Assembly: GCF_037042905.1 (NCBI RefSeq)
Contig: NC_087246.1
Location: forward strand, 34,094,001-34,158,000
Reading direction: 5' to 3'
DNA from: Lytechinus pictus
Lineage: Eukaryota > Echinodermata > Echinoidea > Temnopleuroida > Toxopneustidae
DNA length: 64,000 nt
Under the pieces are notes generated by a model. That model saw nothing but the letters and a program-made list of their open reading frames with translations. It was not told the DNA's origin and ran no database searches. The translations under genes and the position numbers were made by a program. Of the stretch, positions 13,001 through 21,339 are shown piece after piece. Within the stretch, counting starts at the first letter, position 1; each line of letters starts with the position of its first letter.

Positions 13001-13710
13001 TGAATAAGAAAACTACAAAAACATGTATTGTAGTGGAATTGCATCATAATACTACGCTGTGCTGTAACTTACCTTTCTCCATTATTCATCCTCAAGAAAT
13101 TCTGTTGAAGATGTTCTCTGGTAAGATCGATCTCTTCAATGTCTTCCTCCTCTTGATCTTCCTTCATCCCGTCATCATTCTTGTCTTCACTCCCAAACTG
13201 CTCTTGTCCCTTGTAAACTTTGGAAGATATCTCATTTGAATACACCTCTCCATCTCCTTCTGATGCTGTGCTTCCATCTTCCTCTTCCTGTCCATTATCA
13301 AGGTCATCATCAAGGTCATCATTACCATTGGCATGATTGCTCCGGTGATGTCCACCACCATTTATCTGAGCTGTAACTCCACCATCCCTCAAACCGCTTC
13401 TCTCTTCCATCGTCCTTTCCCGACCCGCTTCTCGCTCATCTCCGTTATCCAGACCCACCCTGAACATCTTGCCATTTTCAAGTTTTCCTTCCATGTTGGG
13501 ATTGGGGTCTGGATCGTCCTCATCGCTGCCACCAGACTGACTAACATCTTCTGGTTGACCCCTGACTGGGTGATATTGTCTGCTTGACTTCTGCCTCTGG
13601 GTCACGGGATCGCTGTCCCATGCACTGGTGTCATCCGATGACTCTTCTTCCGATGTTTGCACCATATTGTCATCTTGGTAGATGCTTTTCTCCATTACCC
13701 TTTCCGCCAT
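710..13710 (-). CDS. MPHOSPH9: MPHOSPH9-like centrosomal coiled-coil protein, N-terminal 751 codons (3' end off window)
   Basis: Eleven minus-strand exons (13710-13073, 12085-11850, 11237-11091, 10641-10507, 7120-6956, 6413-6201, 5007-4770, 4440-4225, 3670-3622, 1322-1161, 763-710) join with matching phases and no stop. Recognition rests on TYWKLEE (about residues 524-530) and RHIADMEAYYE (601-611), followed by a heptad-rich stretch; the remembered vertebrate protein has TYWKLEE, RHIADLRAYYE and the same following coiled coil in this order. The N-terminus is acidic and low-complexity; coiled coils start near residue 300. Family knowledge: vertebrate MPHOSPH9 sits at the distal centriole and recruits the CP110-CEP97 cap to restrain ciliogenesis. 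The in-frame TAA nine bases before the ATG supports the start. The conserved C-terminal segment should lie left of the window. Extra small exons between 3.6 and 1.3 kb cannot be excluded, although phases already match. Confidence 0.82.
880..1052 (-). mobile_element. Short MITE (CTGGGGA..CATTTCAT family)
   Basis: On the minus strand it runs CTGGGGAGCATTTCATAAAA, then a TTACCATAGTAAC core and TCAGCCAATCA, ending near AAAATGTTAATG. The same order recurs on the plus strand at 42950-43110. Non-coding; ends approximate. Confidence 0.6.
1161..1322 (-). CDS. MPHOSPH9: MPHOSPH9 exon 10
   Basis: Acceptor CTTTTGCAG|TTA, donor CAAGAG|GTAAAA; 54 whole codons beginning LEWPDRYSLANTNIEILQKR and ending LQYELLEAQE. 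Heptad-like coiled coil. Confidence 0.8.
1343..1435 (-). mobile_element. Non-LTR retrotransposon 3' tail fragment
   Basis: Reverse-strand AATATTGAAG..AAATAAATG followed by a repeated AATTGAATTG / AATTGAAATT tail resembles truncated LINE 3' ends. No coding sequence remains. Confidence 0.45.
1436..1631. mobile_element. TA-flanked MITE, Tc1/mariner-like
   Basis: Inverted ends TAGTGAACCCCACCA and TGGTGGGGTTCACTA bound a 196-bp non-coding segment; the outer TA fits a TA target duplication. Superfamily is inferred from that. Confidence 0.6.
1810..2080 (-). mobile_element. tRNA-derived SINE
   Basis: Reverse strand begins with a tRNA-like head having an A box (TGGCCCAGTGG) and B box (GGTTCGAATCC), continues through a central domain containing CCACAGTGTGCTGCACTC and AGGTGAGGTAAATGGGTACC, and ends in a (TTA/ATT)n tail at 1810-1829. 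A classic pol III SINE layout; the central domain resembles those shared by SINEs of many marine invertebrates (recalled, not searched). Apparent reading frames across it are not genes. Confidence 0.85.
2086..3022 (+). mobile_element. Non-autonomous element with internal ~162-bp repeats and DR1 motifs, copy 1
   Basis: Near-identical to 59944-60896. Inverted ends carry GTCTCACCTGCAT (2108-2120) and ATGCAGGTGAGAC (3006-3018). Internally four to five units repeat a block with CATGTGAC, GATGTTCAGTGATACTTG and CAAGTTTCATGAACTAG. TGACCTTTGACCT occurs at 2300, 2462 and 2800; one unit has lost about 18 bp including a half-site. Ends with a GCC-triplet run at 2957-2975. Confidence 0.85.
3072..3203. 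mobile_element. Short hAT-like MITE fragment
   Basis: GTGGCGGATC near the left and GGATCTGGC near the right, enclosing CCCCTCTATATTTTGAGAATGACC; a related segment is at 52831-52975. No clean target duplication seen. Confidence 0.4.
3622..3670 (-). CDS. MPHOSPH9: MPHOSPH9 exon 9 (49 nt)
   Basis: Acceptor TTCTCTTCAG|T and donor TTG|GTAAGT. Encodes SRIQDLEDTVKALESRL, continuing the coiled coil; too short to find by ORF length, located by homology and phase. Confidence 0.85.
4225..4440 (-). CDS. MPHOSPH9: MPHOSPH9 exon 8, RHIAD coiled coil
   Basis: Acceptor TTTGTCCAG|T, donor AATAG|GTGAGT. Encodes RIDLQEKYSRHIADMEAYYE and continues to CQQLQTSLNAAN; vertebrate MPHOSPH9 has a closely similar KEKHARHIADLRAYYE block in the same order. 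Confidence 0.88.
4770..5007 (-). CDS. MPHOSPH9: MPHOSPH9 exon 7, TYWKLEE motif
   Basis: A poly-T tract precedes acceptor CCGGAAAG|AT; donor TTCAAA|GTGAGC. Contains SDFTYWKLEEGDTYKDLP, the best short match to vertebrate MPHOSPH9 in the window. The acceptor is slightly uncertain, but phase agrees with exon 6. Confidence 0.85.
5435..5548. mobile_element. 114-bp hairpin hAT MITE with 8-bp target duplication
   Basis: Almost entirely palindromic: CAGTGGCGGACC...GGTCCGCCACTG with about 50-bp arms. Flanked by exact repeats CTTTTGAT (5427-5434 and 5549-5556). The CAGTGGCGG end and 8-bp duplication are hAT-like. Confidence 0.85.
6201..6413 (-). CDS. MPHOSPH9: MPHOSPH9 exon 6, Gln-rich coiled coil
   Basis: Acceptor TTTGGTGCAG|CT, donor AGAAAG|GTGTGG, phase 1 both ends. 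Encodes a Gln/Glu/Leu-rich coiled coil (LEQMQRNFELEQAALHQEY onward) of about 70 residues. A long plus-strand reading frame over it is only the antisense of this biased exon. Confidence 0.82.
6956..7120 (-). CDS. MPHOSPH9: MPHOSPH9 exon 5
   Basis: Acceptor TTGATACAG|GC and donor CAAG|GTAACA, phase 1 both ends. Encodes GHMNLEEVPLLDQ followed by a Ser/Thr-rich linker ending HRNQHQQ; probably flexible. Confidence 0.78.
7121..8611. other. MPHOSPH9 intron sequence without recognised features
   Basis: A/T-rich intron with short homopolymers and a G12 run near 8568. No exon or repeat structure could be supported. Confidence 0.5.
8620..10468. mobile_element. hAT-type element (TAGTGCTG ends), 1849 bp, non-autonomous
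   Basis: Ends TAGTGCTGCAAG and, inverted, TAGTGCTGTAGC; exact 8-bp target duplication GTAATCTC at 8612-8619 and 10469-10476. Subterminal regions are packed with GGTTCGG repeats in inverted orientation, as is usual for hAT transposase binding regions. No transposase frame is present. The interior has a GC-richer stretch (8930-9310) and a possible captured first exon (10080-10164). Confidence 0.88.
10080..10164 (-). pseudogene. Possible captured signal-peptide exon inside hAT element
   Basis: Minus-strand ATG opens MNDVARACAIIILLAFIISR then SVAESPKH, a convincing signal-peptide profile (short N-region, 11-12 residue hydrophobic core, small residues before a VA|E cleavage), and runs into a good donor CATG|GTAAAGA. 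No downstream exon was identified. Could be a transduplicated first exon or chance. Confidence 0.4.
10507..10641 (-). CDS. MPHOSPH9: MPHOSPH9 exon 4
   Basis: Donor CATCAG|GTATGT is clear. Only the upstream acceptor GGAATAG|AGAGC keeps the frame from exon 3; the nearer CTTTCAG|AATGG would break it. Encodes a Ser/Glu/Gln-rich linker. A partial second copy of this exon and its acceptor lies at 10767-10802. Confidence 0.68.
10767..10802 (-). pseudogene. Duplicated partial copy of MPHOSPH9 exon 4 (cryptic or alternative mini-exon)
   Basis: The block about 10760-10840 resembles 10605-10680, including the acceptor context TTGGAATAG|AGAGC and the word CATGAACC. Read from that acceptor it encodes ESYESDAIDHEP and then meets a possible donor (C|GTACTT); a 36-nt exon would be phase 1 at both ends, so it could be included without a frameshift. 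Without that donor the frame stops four codons later. Expression is unknown. Confidence 0.45.
11091..11237 (-). CDS. MPHOSPH9: MPHOSPH9 exon 3, first coiled-coil segment
   Basis: Acceptor ATGTACAG|GA and donor GACG|GTGAGA, phase 1 at both ends. The translation LRLQHDEQMKAQQDHHRKQL is Gln/His/Lys-rich and helical, resembling the early Gln-rich helix of vertebrate MPHOSPH9. Confidence 0.8.
11850..12085 (-). CDS. MPHOSPH9: MPHOSPH9 exon 2, with LGPTS triplet repeat
   Basis: Acceptor TTTGACCAG|T and donor GAAG|GTAAC fit phases 2 and 1. It encodes three tandem LGPTS pentapeptides from a 15-bp repeat (about 11996-12042), then an acidic Gly/Asp-rich segment. Confidence 0.8.
12240..12350 (-). mobile_element. 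SINE 3'-end fragment
   Basis: Reverse strand reads ...CTTGAGCATCTAATTAAGATG..GTGCACTATACAAGTCCTATG then an ATTATTATT tail, like the 3' part of the SINE at 1810-2080. Head absent. Confidence 0.5.
13073..13710 (-). CDS. MPHOSPH9: MPHOSPH9 coding exon 1 (start codon)
   Basis: ATG at 13710 with an in-frame TAA at -9; donor AAAG|GTAAGT after residue 213 (phase 2). Encodes a strongly acidic, Ser/Asp/Glu-rich, probably disordered N-terminus with runs such as SEEESSDDTSAWDSD. This segment alone is not diagnostic; assignment comes from in-phase splicing to later exons. Confidence 0.8.
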
Positions 13711-13865
13711 GTTACTTTAGTCTCGCTATTCTATCACAACAAAGAGAGTATGATTGATACAATTTGGCTGACCCATTGACATTTCTCCAATTATCTGTAG
13801 AAAAATTGAAATAAGAGAAAAACTGAGAGTAAATAGTATACCCAGTTGTTGTGTGGCCGGACAGG

Positions 13866-14068
13866 TTGTGTGTCCGGACGATCAATTTTAGAAAGTCATT
13901 TGGAAAAATTTACAAGGGAAGTTTTATCAATTTTTAGTACATAATGTCAGGAAATATTATAGAGAACAAAATAGAAGATGATTACAACTATTGATTTCGT
14001 ATTTTTAGTGTAATCCAAAGACACAAAAGAAGGCTTCAAAAATATAAAGTGTCCGGACACCCGACCCC
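13866..14068. mobile_element. Small inverted-repeat element (TGTCCGGAC ends)
   Basis: GTGTGTCCGGACGA on the left and GTGTCCGGACACCC on the right enclose about 200 bp of A/T-rich sequence. No target duplication was identified. Confidence 0.35.
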
Positions 14069-14288
14069 CCATCCTACATGTGGATCTAGAAGAAAAATTA
14101 CATACATGTAATAAGCAGTTTGAAATACATGGACATACTGCAAAACTTATTCCCTTTGAACAATGTTCAAAGCTGCCATCAAGAACTATGTCAGGCATGC
14201 ACTTTGTTGAATCTTCATTGCAGATGGGTAGATGAGTTCACTCTTACTTCATGATGAAAAATATATATACATTGTATCAAAGACAGCA

Positions 14289-14780
14289 GGAGGGTGTTTC
14301 ACAAGTTATACCTGTAAGTTAAGACTTAAAGTCTTGCTCAAATGCTGGCAGGCAAATGACATTTAGCATGAAATCTCTTCACTAACATACAGTAGCGCGT
14401 CCCCTGAGCATGATTTGACCAATACAGTAATGCGTCTTATACCACATGCAACTGAGTATTTCAGTGTGATTTTCAGTCACACTTAAATCTTTGTCATATT
14501 TGTCTTTCCACGAGGAAAAGGATTGCATTTGTCTGGACATCAAACTTATTTTCTGCTTAGCCTTATTTTATTAAAATTGCTTTCTGTATCAAAACATATC
14601 CCCAAATGTATAGTTGACTTTGACATGGTTAAAATGACTACCGTAGGTAGTTGTTTTCTAGTGTGTAAAATTAAGTTTTTATTGAAGATCAGGCAAAGCA
14701 GAAAATCTTTTGATGTTGACACATGTATATGTACGTAACACCATGCCTCGTAGACCCTCCGCTTTGTGAAACATCCCCAG
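14289..14780. mobile_element. MITE, GGGTGTTTCACAAAG-end family
   Basis: Left end GGGTGTTTCACAAG and right end CTTTGTGAAACATCCCC are inverted; the interior (TTTGACCAATACAGTAATGCG, CACATGCAACTGAGTAT) matches the left arm of the element at 46836-48782. Confidence 0.7.
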
Positions 14781-15297
14781 TTTTAAGAATGTGATCTGCT
14801 TTTACAAAACTGTTAATAGAAAAACTAGCTATATTCAATGAAAATGAATGAAAATTGTGACTATTACATTTTATAGTTCATTATAAGTAATTTAGATTGA
14901 GAAAGAATTTACATAAAGGTGCCTTATGGTCTTTAGGATCAGCTCATAATTTTTTTTTTCAATGACTGATCTAGGGCCTACAATATTTTGTTCTATTGTT
15001 GGATTTTTCAGACAAGAAGAAAAGAGATAAGAAAAATATATCTCGATCGGCCATTTTGTTACAATTCATAACAAAAATGGCCGATCGAGACGGGGGTAGA
15101 AGGAGAGAACTTTTCGTTTTTTGAGGTTTCAGTCTGTGCCCAGATATCAGGAAACTGCCACTCGTTAGACCTTCATCCATATAATCGTGGTAAGTGCATA
15201 ATTTCTGTTTTCACAATTCATTTGGAGAAATATTTAGACCATAATTCACCCTAGTCCCGTGAGTATGGTAAAATACACGGTAAGCCCCTGACGGCCT

Positions 15298-15366
15298 GAG
15301 CTCCCGCCCGCTGTGCGGGCGGGAGCTCCCTGGGTTACCAATGAATATGGGAGATTGTCTCCCATA
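15298..15366. repeat. Two adjacent perfect hairpins with 3-nt loops
   Basis: GAGCTCCCGCCCGC-TGT-GCGGGCGGGAGCTC (15298-15328) and TATGGGAGA-TTG-TCTCCCATA (15346-15366). Located in the putative MPHOSPH9 promoter. Confidence 0.9.
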
Positions 15367-15459
15367 ATTCCATATTGGCCGTGCGCCTCTACTGAACAAG
15401 TTGTCGCCAAAATATGACCTCGGGGGAAAAAGCTTTACGGACATTGGGGAAGAACAATA

Positions 15460-15640
15460 GGAAACAAGATGGCGGCGTTAAAATCGGGCAAGTGACAAGT
15501 CTCTTCCGTCTTTTCATAATATTTTTCTCATTTTTTTATGAATATGAATATGAATTCTTGTTTAAAAATAAAATCGATAGCGTAGAAATGCATACGCTAG
15601 TAAATAATTTTTACTCTCTAGAACTAGTAGAAGCCTCCTA
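15460..15640. repeat. Segment homologous to 31415-31700
   Basis: Shares CAAGATGGCG(G/A)CG, ATATTTTTCTC, TTCTTGTTTAAAAAT, ATAGAAAT and GCATACG(C/T)TAGTAAAT with the later segment in the same orientation, the last word being displaced there to about 31667-31700. Confidence 0.6.
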
Positions 15641-16355
15641 CCAAACCCTTGCTGGAAAAAAAATCGGAAATTCAATTTGAATCGGAGGAATATCACCCTT
15701 GCTATGCTATGGACACACACGAAGTTTGAACTACCTCACTGCCATACATAGAAAGTTCTACGTTGACCATGGTACATCCGATGCCGGGATTTAGCCCCCG
15801 TGTAATTCGAATTATAGTATCACGAAATTTATGATATCCCGATTGGATAAGTGTGCATAAAGAATTGCATACATTACCGTATGCCATGGACCGCTACCGC
15901 ACCGTACTAGTAGATGTGGGCTAAACAGTTTGGCTTATTTTTAGTAGTATCAGTACTCTGTAGTCGGTACGATACTTAATTCCTAGATCTTTAAAGATCT
16001 TAAAAATATATACGCCGTATCATACCTATGCTATGATCCGGAAAATTCCAGTAGCTCGGCCTAAGTCTGTAGGACCGTGAAACGCCGTGAAATCACCAAA
16101 GATATGATCCTCGGCACTACAATTGTAGCTCAAAATTGCATTTGGCGCGATCGATATCGATCGAGCATTCGCAAACTCCCCCTATATGCTATTATTTGAT
16201 GAAAACATATTTCTTAAAAATACATATAAAAACATCATATTATGTATTGTTGACAGGGAAGGTAACATCAAGTCTCCTACAGACTTTCTGAGAATGGGGT
16301 TAGATGGAAATGAAATAGATAAAGTTTATAAAGTTTTTGAAAATATTCCAGATAT

Positions 16356-16460
16356 ACGAGGGGCGTCGATCCATTTTTTCAGATGGGGGGGGGGGGGAAT
16401 CATGAATCAACATTCCAAAGGCACTCGATCACACAAAACAAATAAACTCTCACACACGCA
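16356..16460 (+). mobile_element. Solo end of GGGGCGTCGATCC hAT family
   Basis: GGGGCGTCGATCCATTTTTT, a G13 run and AATCATGAATC..GGC.CTCGATCACAC match, inverted, the right terminus of the element ending at 19721. No matching second end or target duplication was found, so it is a fragment or truncated copy. Confidence 0.5.
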
Positions 16461-17194
16461 CTTGCCAAAATCGTAAAATTTACTATATCTTCAGAAATAT
16501 AAATACTATCATGACGAATTTGGTATCAAATGAAAGAGTGTATTGAGCTCTTTCCAACGATGGGGCCCGCGATGGGGATGCCGTTGGGATATTTCAGGTG
16601 GAATTTTCTTTGAAGAAATAAAGTAATATTCTTGCCAAATGTATTCTATTGTTTGATATTATATTTTCAAACATTCATTCATAAAACTATATAAATGTCA
16701 AATCTATGATTTATATTACATTTTATATCATGATATGTCACCACTGAACAAAAAAGTGCAATCTAATGTTGAGAAGTAACTAGCACTGATAAGTATTATG
16801 TTTGTCAAGTTTTTATTTTTAATTTGTCTAAAATATGAAGATTTTTGGGGGAAAATGCCACCTAAATATTTATCAGCTCCTGCATGACAAAGCAATTTGA
16901 TGAAGAGGCATGAAATACTCATTTGTATGATATCAAATTCGTCATGATAGCACAAATGTTTTATAAGATACAGTAAATTTTATGATTTTTGGAAAGTGTA
17001 ATATTTTTTTTTTAATTTCCGGTGTGTATTTTAACTTCTGGCCTCAACGGTATATATATATATATGTATTGTGTTTGTCAAGTTATATATATATATATAT
17101 ATATATATATGAGCTGAAATTTTGTTTCACCCCGACCTAAGTACTGGACATTCTAGCCAATTTTCGTAATCATGAACAGGATAGGTATATAACT

Positions 17195-17520
17195 AAACAA
17201 TTGATGCGAACGCGAAGCGCGAGCGAGAAAAAATATATTTAAACCTAAGAATGGGACACTTATTCTTGTTTTGTAAATCATGAAAAGGACGGGTAATTTG
17301 GTATTTTTCTACATCAATAATGGGAGCTAGAACGAAAGTGGATAATTTAAGTGTGTTTAATAAAATAAGCTGTGTACGAATCTCAATAAACATGCATGCG
17401 CGTGTTAAAGATTTAGACCTAGAATCTGGGCATTCTAAATACATTTCTTTTATTATGAAAATCAATAATGCGAGCGCGAAGCGCGAGCAGAAATTTTTTG
17501 ATATTCTGATCTGAAACTGG
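17195..17520 (+). repeat. GCGCGAAGCGCGAGC-type dispersed tandem repeat, forward units
   Basis: Units opening ATGCGA(A/G)CGCGAAGCGCGAGC then (G/A)AAATTTT..GATATT at 17200 and 17468. Opposite-orientation units follow at 17878, 18088, 18640, 20500, 20590, 20808 and 20910. Confidence 0.7.
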
Positions 17521-18834
17521 ATAATTTAAGCAAAAATATTATGCTGCCTAAGATGATATTTGTATTTTAGAGTAAAACGGAAGGGCTTCCTGAATAAAAA
17601 AGTAAAGCATGGTGTCATTACCAGAGGCGTCGATCCTGGGGGGGGGGGGGGGGGGGGGGGCAGGGGGCGATCGCCCCACCAATGAAAATATTGGGGGGGG
17701 GGCAAACATATCGTTTTGCCCCCCCCCCCAATAATTCCACATGCAAACATGTGCAAAAATAAAATAAGATTGCAGTGTTACACAGAAATCAGCAAGTGAG
17801 ATTGAGATACACAATTCGTTCTTTATTTAAAATCGTGCTCAAAATGTCCGTTTTTCAGATTGGAATATAAAAATTTTCAGCTCGCGCTTCGCGCTCGCAT
17901 CATTTATGTACCAAAACCCATACTTTTCATGATTAATTAGGTGAACAGAATGTCCCGTTCTAAGGCCTAAACCTAAAAAGAACTCCCGCTCCGATTTGCA
18001 ATAATCTTTTGTTGAATATATATCTTGATCTTTATTAAAAACGTCCAATAACCTGTCAATTTTTTCAGATCGAAATATCAAAATTTTCAGCTCGCGCTTC
18101 GCGCTCGCATTTATTGTTATTTTAGATACCCATCCTAATCATTAGTACCAAAAATGAATCTTTCAGGTCAGAATATAAAGAAATTTCAGCTCGCTCTCGG
18201 TACTCACATTAGTCTGTGTACAGTGAGATAAGTATCCTCCACATGAGTTACTGCTACAAACAGCGCGAGCTGAAAATTTTTGATATTCAGATCAGAAGAA
18301 GGGACATTTTAAGGACTGATTTTAGGAATTCATGAAGAGCAGACATATCTCACCAATCCACTAATGCGAACGTAATCACGGACAGGAAATGTTTCATATA
18401 TACGAAGACCTTAACATGGGGCAATCACTTTTTGAGTCATGAAAAAGAAGCATATGTCACTCCATAAAACAATGATAACTCAAGTGCTAGGAAATATATT
18501 TGGTTTATATTGACTTGAAAACGGGACGTTTTAGTACAACAGGATTATCTCGTTAAACAGACAATGCGAGCACCAGGAACAATGAAGACGTAGGCCCTGG
18601 GCAGGTACCATTCCTGTTTTCAGGTCAGCATTCTAAAAAATTTCAGCTCGCGCTTTGCGCTCGCATTAATTTGTTGGTGAGATATGTGTCCGAGTCTCTT
18701 TCTCATATCATATATATATATATATATATAAATATTGTAAAGAAATGGATGAAGAGAACAATGGTAGGCGTAGCTTAAATCAAAGTTCCCCAGAGCTATC
18801 TACCCTTTGGAAAAATTGGTGATGCCGAAAAAAT

Positions 18835-18912
18835 GTCTCTGCCGGGAATCGAACCCGGGCCCCCAGCTTTGAACGCCGCGCGCCGGTGCCTTAACCACTA
18901 GACCACAGAGAC
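18835..18912 (-). tRNA. tRNA-like gene, anticodon UCA, with 7-nt anticodon-arm insertion (pseudo?)
   Basis: Reverse strand has the same acceptor, D and T arms as the 19365 copy but 78 nt rather than 71, the excess being CGCGGCG-type duplication before the TTCAAA loop. The five-pair anticodon stem then encloses a 14-nt loop. Likely a damaged copy; B box GGTTCGATTCC intact. Confidence 0.5.
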
Positions 18913-19364
18913 GGGTTAGTGGCTAGGGCGACCCCGATCCGATTGACCGTCAGATAGACAGATTTTCGACACTACACCAATTATAATTTCCTTTGTCGGG
19001 TGAAGGTGGGTTTTGAACAATGACAAGCCGCCATGCCTCAGCTGGATCAAAGCTATTGCTTTGATACGGTACACGTATGGGAGAGAGTATACAAATGTGT
19101 AAAGTTATACATGTACAACAGCATTGGCAACTCTTTTTATTCAAATATTGTAAAGAAATGGATGAAGAGAACAATGGTAGGCGTAGCTTAAATCAAAGTT
19201 CCCCAGAGCTATCTACCCTTTGGAAAAATTGGTGATGCCGAAAAAATGTCTTGTCATTGTTCAAAACCCACCTTCACCCGACAAAGGAAATTATAATTGG
19301 TGTAGTGTCGAAAATCTGTCTATCTGACGGTCAATCGGATCGGGGTCGCCCTAGCCGCTAACCC

Positions 19365-19435
19365 GTCTCTGTGGTCTAGTGGTTAAGGCACCGGCGTTCA
19401 AAGCTGGGGGCCCGGGTTCGATTCCCGGCAGAGAC
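19365..19435 (+). tRNA. tRNA-like gene with anticodon UCA
   Basis: A full cloverleaf can be drawn: acceptor GTCTCTG/CAGAGAC (7 of 7), D stem GTCT/AGGC, anticodon stem CCGGC/GCTGG with 7-nt loop GTTCAAA, T arm CCGGG-TTCGATT-CCCGG; A and B boxes are intact. Anticodon TCA at 19398-19400 would read UGA, so this is a suppressor-type or pseudo tRNA; at 71 nt it is not a selenocysteine tRNA. Body is closest to a tRNA-Glu-like TGGTCTAGTGGTTA family. Embedded in a palindromic mobile element, so function is uncertain. Confidence 0.6.
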
Positions 19436-19969
19436 ATTTTTTCGGCATCACCAATTTTTCCAAAGGGTAGATAGCTCTGGGGAACTTTGATTTAAGCTAC
19501 GCCTACCATTGTTCTCTTCATCCATTTCTTTACAATATTTAAATAAAAAGAGTTGTCAATGCTTTTGTACATGTATAACTTTACACACATATATATATAT
19601 ATATTTATAATTAGGCCTGTGTGTGTGTGTGTGTGGGTGAGTTTGTTTGGTGTGATCGAGCGCCTTTAGAACGATTCATGATTTTGCCCCCCCCCATCTG
19701 AAAAATGGATCGACGCCCCTGGTCATTACCTAGTTACACACACATACAAAGAAGGAATACGTTCGTAATAATAAATAATATTAATAATTATATATGTACA
19801 CTTGCAAAACAAACATTAACTGACTTCAAAAGCAAAACAAAAAATAAAATCATGAAAAGCAATAATTCGAGAGCGAACGGGCAAGCTGTAAATATTTGAT
19901 CTTAAAAGGTGTCAAAATTTAAGTACTATTTCTAACACTGTGTATAAAAATTGTGAGTGGATATGTGGT

Positions 19970-21075
19970 CAGTGGCGTAACTACGGGGGGCATGGGGGTA
20001 CTCCCCTCCATCAGCTGGCAACAAAAACCGGGGGAAAGGGAGAAAAAGAGGGAGAATGCATAAAAAACGTAATGGGTGAACGAAGAAATTATTGTATATT
20101 TTATCATGCTATATCATATAACATAAGAAAAAAAATCACAACTTTATGAAACATAATTTGCGTATGCCATTTAGGGCCTATGTGTTCATCATTCCTGGTG
20201 CTCGCATTGTAAGTTTAATGAGATACTAAAACATCCCGTTTTCAAGTCAGTATACACCAAATATATTTCCTCGCATTTCGAGTTATTATTGCTTTTATGT
20301 AGTGGCATATGCTACTTTTTCATGACAAGGCCTACTTAAGTAAATGGCCCCGGCCTTTAAGGTCTGAATATAAAACATTTCCAGTCCATGCTTACGTTCG
20401 CATTAGTGGATTGGTGAGATAATTATGTCTGCTCTTAATGATTTTAAAAAAAAAACAGTCAAAATTTCAATTTTTTTCTGGTCTGAATATCAAAAAATTT
20501 CAGCTCGCGCTCGCATCATTTAGTTAGCTAGTGAATTCCTACAAACAAGCCTTAGAATGCCCCTCTTCAGCTCTGAATTTCAAAAATTTTCAGCTCACGC
20601 TTCGAGCTCGCAATATTTGATAATGATGTTATGTTCATGAATAATATCGCTACAAAAAGTGCTTCATGTGTTTAGGGTGTAATTTCATCAAAATCAGCAA
20701 GTGCTTGGTGCTTGCGTTAAATGACTATGTTGAGAAATGTATGCTCTTCATGAATCCTAAAGAGTCCTTAAAATGTCCGTTTGGGGTCAATATATAGAGA
20801 AAAATTCAGCTCGCGCTTCGCGCTCGCAATCTTTGTTTAGTGAGACAGGTACATGATTACAACTAAAAGTTGCTTATAATGCCCCCTTTTAATGTCTGAA
20901 TATAAAAAAATCAGTTCGCGCTTCGCACTCGGGTTAGTTGATGAGTTGAGATACATACATGCTGCAGTCCTTAATATGTCTCTATTAGGTCAGTATACCT
21001 GGCCCCAAGTGACTCAAAATTTTTGCTAGTGCCCCCCCCCCCACAATGCATCGACCCACGTACGGTACGCCACTG
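19970..21075. mobile_element. hAT-type element (CAGTGGCGTA ends)
   Basis: CAGTGGCGTAACTA on the left, inverted CAGTGGCGTACCGTA on the right; flanks TATGTGGT (19962-19969) and CATGTGGT (21076-21083) form an 8-bp duplication with one mismatch. The interior has reverse-orientation GCGCGAAGCGCGAG units; no coding capacity. Confidence 0.78.
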
Positions 21076-21339
21076 CATGTGGTCCATGCGAGCACGAACT
21101 GTGAGCTGGTATTTTTTTATTATTTTGATCTAGGACCGCGGGACATTCTATGGATATTTTGTCATCATAATAAAAATGATGAATATCTTCCTGTATCTTC
21201 TTCCTAAGCGCGAGATGAAACTTGTTGATATTACATTTTAAAAATACTCTTTAGTTATTAGGAATTCGTGAAAATGTCATTATCTTATATACTGAGAGCG
21301 TGAAATTTGTTGATGTTAAGCGAAAATTTTATATAATGA

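Larger units (their letters stand above)
13711..16350 (-). promoter_or_regulatory. Upstream region of MPHOSPH9 (5' UTR and promoter candidate)
   Basis: Holds the gene's unidentified leader. Notable: CAAGATGGCGGC (15465-15476), a YY1-type initiator-proximal motif, two adjacent hairpins at 15298-15366, a TGGCCGATCGAGA inverted pair around 15040-15090, and a CGATCGATATCGATCG palindrome near 16148. No TATA box is convincing. Exact transcription start unknown. Confidence 0.4.
18732..19595. mobile_element. Nested snap-back element carrying tRNA-like genes
   Basis: The block opening AATATTGTAAAGAAATGG and running to GATGCCGAAAAAATGTCT occurs at 18732 (+), 19145 (+) and inverted at 19436-19543. A second block (GACAGATTTTCGACACTACA to TTTTGAACAATGACAA) is at 18957-19024 and inverted at 19250-19320. 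Outer arms with ATACATGTACAA at 19105 and 19560 pair as well. The pattern is an inverted duplication, with the left copy shortened. Confidence 0.75.
17622..19721. mobile_element. hAT-type element (CAGRGGCGTCGATCC ends) with 8-bp target duplication
   Basis: Ends CAGAGGCGTCGATCC and inverted CAGGGGCGTCGATCC, flanked by GTCATTAC at 17614-17621 and 19722-19729. Left end abuts a G21-22 run. The interior carries reverse-orientation GCGCGAAGCGCGAG units and, from about 18732, a nested palindromic element with tRNA-like genes. No transposase. Confidence 0.85.
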
